A DNA stretch of 18,194 nucleotides. Source: DSWT01 sp035415725. GTDB lineage: Bacteria > Chloroflexota > Anaerolineae > B4-G1 > SLSP01. Location: NCBI GenBank assembly GCA_035415725.1, contig DAOOGN010000090.1, positions 1 to 18,194 of the forward strand, given 5' to 3'. Under the pieces are notes generated by a model, which saw nothing but the letters and a program-made list of their open reading frames with translations, was not told the origin of the DNA and did no database searches. The position numbers and the translations under genes are program-made. Shown here one piece after another: positions 14,845-18,194 of the stretch; the stretch's first letter is position 1; each line of letters starts with the position of its first letter.

Positions 14845-17800
14845 TAAGGAAGTTGAACACTGGGAACTGCTCGGGTAGATCAAATCGAGCCATGGTTCGC
14901 CGGAGGGCGAGAGCAGCGCCGCGCCGAAGTACCAAAAGGGCCAACGTTTGCCTTCTGCCGAACAGTGAATCAGCAGCGTGTTCTGACCGGCGCGCAGATG
15001 CAGTGCTTCCGTGCGCCGCGTCCCATGGACGAACAGGCCGTGGGCCGAATCCATGGCAGCCGCGACGTCCTCCGCCACTTCCTCACCGTTCACGTAGATC
15101 GTCACGTCGCTATGGGTGGTGAAAGCGAGTACAGCCTCGCGCGTTTCCGGGCTGATGACTGTGGCCGTCAGATAGGTCGCCAGTGAGCCGTCGGTTGCCA
15201 ACGCCGTCCAATGTTCGCGCCAGAGAGGGGTGAAGTAAGCGTGGCGGTAATTCTCAGTTTTTGCCAGGTCCTGCGCCAACGTCCGCCACGTCAGATCGGG
15301 GCGGGGATTCCCGGCGGCATCCAGCACATTGGCAGGGGTCAGTGTGATTTCGGCGCGGTCGTAGAGCATAGCGCGCCAGACAGGGACGGCCGGGAACAGC
15401 GGCGCACTGCGGAAGTCACTGTGGATCGTCGTATCGCGCCAGCGCAACATCACCTGGGCTTCCCACATGGTCAGCGCGATGCCCTCAGCGGCAAAGGGCG
15501 TGGGGATGACGTGAGATGAGGTCGTCTCATCGATGGACATCGTCTGAGTTTCCGTTATGCCGTTTCGGTGCAGCGTGAAGGTGATCGCGGCAGAATAGGC
15601 GTCGCCGCCGCCCGGCGCAGCCAGGATGACATGCCCCAACTGTCGCGTGGCTTCTTCGGGCGTGCTGTATTGGATGAAATGCGCGAACGGTTCACCGGCG
15701 TTCTGCACCTTCAAGGCAATGATCGGCCCGTCGCTTATGGCCGTCACGATGACCGACTGCGACTTCGGCTGTTTAGGGACGGCAATACGCGCCGTCAGCG
15801 TCGCCTGGTCGTAGTCCCAGGGGGTCTCCGTGCCGTTGACGGTGACGCGAACCGGGCGGGCGCATCCATGGAGCGCCACGGTGTAACCACGTGCGTCGGG
15901 AAGCACGGCGCAATGGCCGGTAACCGGCGCCATGTGGACGGTCCATGTGTGGGCATCAGGCTGCTGCGTCTCCATGGCCGTCCACTCATACTGCCCGCGC
16001 ATGGACGCCTCGGTCAGGCCATCGTCTTCGTACAGGCGGAATGTCCCCACTCCGGGGAAGACCGCCAGTTCGAGTCGATCGCCGGGCAGCGCCGCCGTCG
16101 TCCCCGATTTCAGATGCGGTGCGGGTTGCGGGGTGAACGCCGGCGCCAGGGGGAGGATCGCCCCGGATTTCATCAGCATCGGCATACGATTCAGGTCGCC
16201 CGTCAGCCGCACCCACCGCGGCCCGCTGAATGCCTCCAGCGTCTGGTAATCGATCCACGTGCCGGCGGGGAGCCATACAGCGACAGACGCCAGGCCCGTC
16301 TGTGGATCGGCGGGGGTGACGATGGGCGCGACGATCATCTGGTCGCCGAGGAAATACTGATAACGGGCAACGTAGGCGTCGTCGGCCTCAGGATACTCGT
16401 AATACATCGGTCGGCACAACGCCAGACTCGTTTCTGACATGACGCGCGCCATCGTGTACAGGTAGGGGATCAGTCGATAGCGCCAGCGGAACGCCTCCAT
16501 GGCGACGGTGCTGTAAGGTTCAGGGTAGGCCCAGGGACGCCGCTCCGCGCGCGGGTCCTTGGTCGCGTGCAGGCGCAAAATGGGGCTGAGCGCGCCAAAC
16601 TGCACCCACCGCGCGTACAGTTCCGGCTCCGTCGCTCCGCCCATGTGCCCGCCGATGTCGTGGCTCCACCAGCCGTAAGCGACGTTCGCCGCCGTCGCGG
16701 TAAGGTAGGGCTGGAATTGCAGCGCCGTCCACACGACGTAGGTGTCGCCGGAAAAGCCGATGTAGTAGCGATGGTTGCCCAATCCGCCCCAGCGGCTGTA
16801 AAGCATGGGGCGCACGCCCTTACGTTTGATGTCGTTGAAGTGCAGGTGATTGATCCACGGTAAAGGGTCCAGCCCTTTGACCTCGGAGATTTCGCCCTGC
16901 TGCCAGTCCATCCACCAGAAGTCGACGCCATCGTCCTCCATCGGGTGGTGGATCATTTCAAAGTAGTGGCGGACGTAGTTCTTATCGGCGATGCGGAACG
17001 GGACCGGCGCACCGCTCTGGGGATCGATGCCCAGCGCGGCGGCAAATTGGGGGTAGATTTCTTCATGGGGATGGACGCCGTCGGCGGGATGCAGGTTGAG
17101 CGTCACACGCAGCCCCTTCTCGTGCAGCCACGCGAGGAACGCCGGCGGATCGGGAAACAGCTCACGGTTCCAGGTGTAGCCGGTCCACCCTATGGGCGTG
17201 TGCCAGTCCATGTCGATGACGAACACGTCCAGCGGGACGTTGTGTTCCTCGAACTCGGCGACGAGGTCGCGCAAATCCTGCTCGCTGTAGGCCCAATAGC
17301 GCGACCACCATCCGCCGAGGACGTAGCGCGGGATCAACGGAATGTCGCCGCCGAAGCGGGTGTACTCGGCGATGGCAGTTTTGTAATCGTGCCCGTAGCC
17401 GAAGAAGTACCAGTCCTGCAGTGCGAAATCCGGGCGTGGGCCAACCCAGCCGTCGTCGTCGAAGATAACGTTGCGAGAGTCGTCGAAGAGCGTCCAGCCG
17501 GCGCGGGAGAGCAGCCCCTCATCGAGCGCCGCGTCCCCTTCGCACTCATCGAGGGTGCGGCGCGTGCCGCGCAGATTGTGTAGATTGGGCGTACCGGGCG
17601 TCCAGGTCACGGTTGCGCCGTTGAGGGTGAAGGTGATGGAGAGATTGTCGGCGGTGAATCGGTCAACGGATTGAACGGATTGGGGAAGTCGGTAGCGCAG
17701 CATCAACGCGCCGGTGTCGACGACGAGTACGCCGTCGACCTCGTCCACGGTGAAGACGGGCGGGGATTCGGTGTAGCGCGTGGGGAAAGCATAGGTGCAG

Positions 17801-17955
17801 CGATTCTCGAAGATGCCGGTTTCCGCCCACTCCAGGCGAAGCAGACGGGGCGTGAGAACGGTAAAACGGGCGTTTCCGCACGTCACCACGGCGTTGGGAT
17901 GCGCTAGCGGCCGCCCGCGGAAGCGAATACGTTCGTAGAGTTCAGATGCGGTCAT
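14827..17955 (-). CDS. Glycoside hydrolase family 31 alpha-glycosidase with C-terminal extension
   Basis: This 1042-residue protein has an N-terminal beta-sandwich (about 25-200), a GH31 barrel (about 205-520) and the usual following beta domains (to about 735). Motifs include LGGWWSRYWAYS 213-224, VFVIDMDWH 244-252, nucleophile Asp350 in DFWWMDWQQGE, acid/base Asp404 in GNHRYYIGFSGDTYVVW, and WWSHDIGGHMGG 429-440. Most relatives are alpha-glucosidases or alpha-xylosidases; exact specificity cannot be read. An additional region of about 300 residues (745-1026) ends in a jelly-roll-like stretch (YVNGEEV 954-960, LRAGQNTLLIHCSAEGKRW 987-1005), perhaps for carbohydrate binding. No signal peptide is seen. 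AAGGAG (complement of 17961-17966) sits 5 bases before the ATG. It is the first gene of the operon with the beta-mannosidase. The last 15 residues look like read-through into a microrepeat. Confidence 0.92.
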   Translation of the reverse strand: MTASELYERIRFRGRPLAHPNAVVTCGNARFTVLTPRLLRLEWAETGIFENRCTYAFPTRYTESPPVFTVDEVDGVLVVDTGALMLRYRLPQSVQSVDRFTADNLSITFTLNGATVTWTPGTPNLHNLRGTRRTLDECEGDAALDEGLLSRAGWTLFDDSRNVIFDDDGWVGPRPDFALQDWYFFGYGHDYKTAIAEYTRFGGDIPLIPRYVLGGWWSRYWAYSEQDLRDLVAEFEEHNVPLDVFVIDMDWHTPIGWTGYTWNRELFPDPPAFLAWLHEKGLRVTLNLHPADGVHPHEEIYPQFAAALGIDPQSGAPVPFRIADKNYVRHYFEMIHHPMEDDGVDFWWMDWQQGEISEVKGLDPLPWINHLHFNDIKRKGVRPMLYSRWGGLGNHRYYIGFSGDTYVVWTALQFQPYLTATAANVAYGWWSHDIGGHMGGATEPELYARWVQFGALSPILRLHATKDPRAERRPWAYPEPYSTVAMEAFRWRYRLIPYLYTMARVMSETSLALCRPMYYEYPEADDAYVARYQYFLGDQMIVAPIVTPADPQTGLASVAVWLPAGTWIDYQTLEAFSGPRWVRLTGDLNRMPMLMKSGAILPLAPAFTPQPAPHLKSGTTAALPGDRLELAVFPGVGTFRLYEDDGLTEASMRGQYEWTAMETQQPDAHTWTVHMAPVTGHCAVLPDARGYTVALHGCARPVRVTVNGTETPWDYDQATLTARIAVPKQPKSQSVIVTAISDGPIIALKVQNAGEPFAHFIQYSTPEEATRQLGHVILAAPGGGDAYSAAITFTLHRNGITETQTMSIDETTSSHVIPTPFAAEGIALTMWEAQVMLRWRDTTIHSDFRSAPLFPAVPVWRAMLYDRAEITLTPANVLDAAGNPRPDLTWRTLAQDLAKTENYRHAYFTPLWREHWTALATDGSLATYLTATVISPETREAVLAFTTHSDVTIYVNGEEVAEDVAAAMDSAHGLFVHGTRRTEALHLRAGQNTLLIHCSAEGKRWPFWYFGAALLSPSGEPWLDLIYPSSSQCSTSLLISDF

Positions 17956-17975
17956 AAAAGCTCCTTCAAAAATGG

Positions 17976-17997
17976 GGTTCTTCAGGATTTCGTGGGG
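17976..17997 (-). repeat. 22-bp interspersed repeat, copy 2
   Basis: This is an exact inverted copy of 149-170. It lies 20 bp upstream of the GH31 start codon, within the predicted leader of the glycosidase operon. Confidence 0.8.
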
Positions 17998-18014
17998 TCG
18001 AATTGTTTCTATGT

Positions 18015-18064
18015 TCCTCCTGCCCCCTTCTCCCCCGCCAACAGGGGAGAAGGGGGCAGGAGGA
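18015..18064. repeat. Long perfect palindrome, 21-bp arms
   Basis: The C/T-rich arm 18015-18035 is perfectly complementary to the G/A-rich arm 18044-18064, with an 8-base loop (18036-18043). The right arm leads into the composite repeat shared with 1-73 (to 18120). It would fold into a very stable hairpin in the leader of the GH31 transcript if the upstream promoter at 18134-18161 is used. No T-run follows on either strand. Confidence 0.8.
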
Positions 18065-18133
18065 TGAGAGGGTTAAAAGTGCCAACCCCTTAGGCACTCT
18101 CTCCAAAGTCCCGTTCGCCAAAGTTTGAGTTCG

Positions 18134-18161
18134 ATTATACGTATCTATTCAGGCTCGTAAA
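18134..18161 (-). promoter_or_regulatory. Candidate promoter of the glycosidase operon
   Basis: On the minus strand TTTACG (complement of 18156-18161, four of six) is followed after 16 bp by a perfect TATAAT (complement of 18134-18139). It is about 180 bp upstream of the GH31 start, and part of it lies in an interspersed repeat. A closer promoter was not found. Confidence 0.4.
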
Positions 18162-18194
18162 CCTGACGAAGCCACTTATTCCCTATGCCAGGTT
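18143..18194 (+). repeat. 52-bp interspersed repeat, copy 2 (cut by window end)
   Basis: Matches 12074-12125 at 43 of 52 positions, in the same orientation. The last bases of the window are still within the match. Confidence 0.75.

Noticed and set aside
18015..18064. Intrinsic terminator
   Set aside because: The stem is very strong, but no T-run follows on either strand, and it lies upstream of a gene rather than after one inside the window.

Overview
The window reads as bacterial chromosome of moderately high GC. The best guess is a member of Chloroflexota (Anaerolineae/Caldilineae-like). This rests on three things: a membrane-anchored LytR-CpsA-Psr protein with a long Thr-Pro-rich stalk, many short palindromic intergenic repeats, and the general style of the proteins. 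No rRNA, tRNA, CRISPR or transposase gene is visible, so the assignment is inference.

Left part (1-9018). A GNAT acetyltransferase gene (180-923, minus) is divergent from a seven-gene plus-strand operon. The operon starts at a good promoter (1132-1159) covered by palindromic operator half-sites. It encodes a TetR regulator, two ABC-2 permeases, two separate ABC ATPases and two HlyD-type membrane fusion proteins. The set resembles E. coli cecR-ybhGFSR, but the tandem ATPase YbhF is split into two genes and the fusion protein is doubled, so every transport part is present as a non-identical pair. The likely product is a self-regulated drug/xenobiotic or lipid exporter. ATPase 1 has Pro where the H-loop His is expected. 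Fusion protein 1 carries an Asp/Pro-rich insert in its coiled-coil hairpin.

Middle part (9052-12338). A DegV fatty-acid-binding protein gene (minus) converges on the exporter operon with only 33 bp between the stop codons. The 615-bp stretch 9907-10521 has no convincing gene. It holds a degV promoter candidate, a solo repeat end, a 122-bp MITE-like element containing a doublet of REP-like hairpins, a short stem-loop, a nested palindrome and a sigma70-like promoter for the LCP gene (10522-12063, plus). The LCP gene is followed by an interspersed repeat and two plus-strand terminator candidates. These face a minus-strand terminator for the next operon.

Right part (12339-18194). A two-gene minus-strand operon encodes a GH31 alpha-glycosidase (17955 to 14827, with an extra C-terminal region of about 300 residues) and a GH2 beta-mannosidase (14798 to 12339). 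Both look cytoplasmic and probably finish the breakdown of imported oligosaccharides. The last 240 bp hold repeats also found at the left edge and downstream of the LCP gene, a perfect 21-bp-arm hairpin and a candidate promoter.
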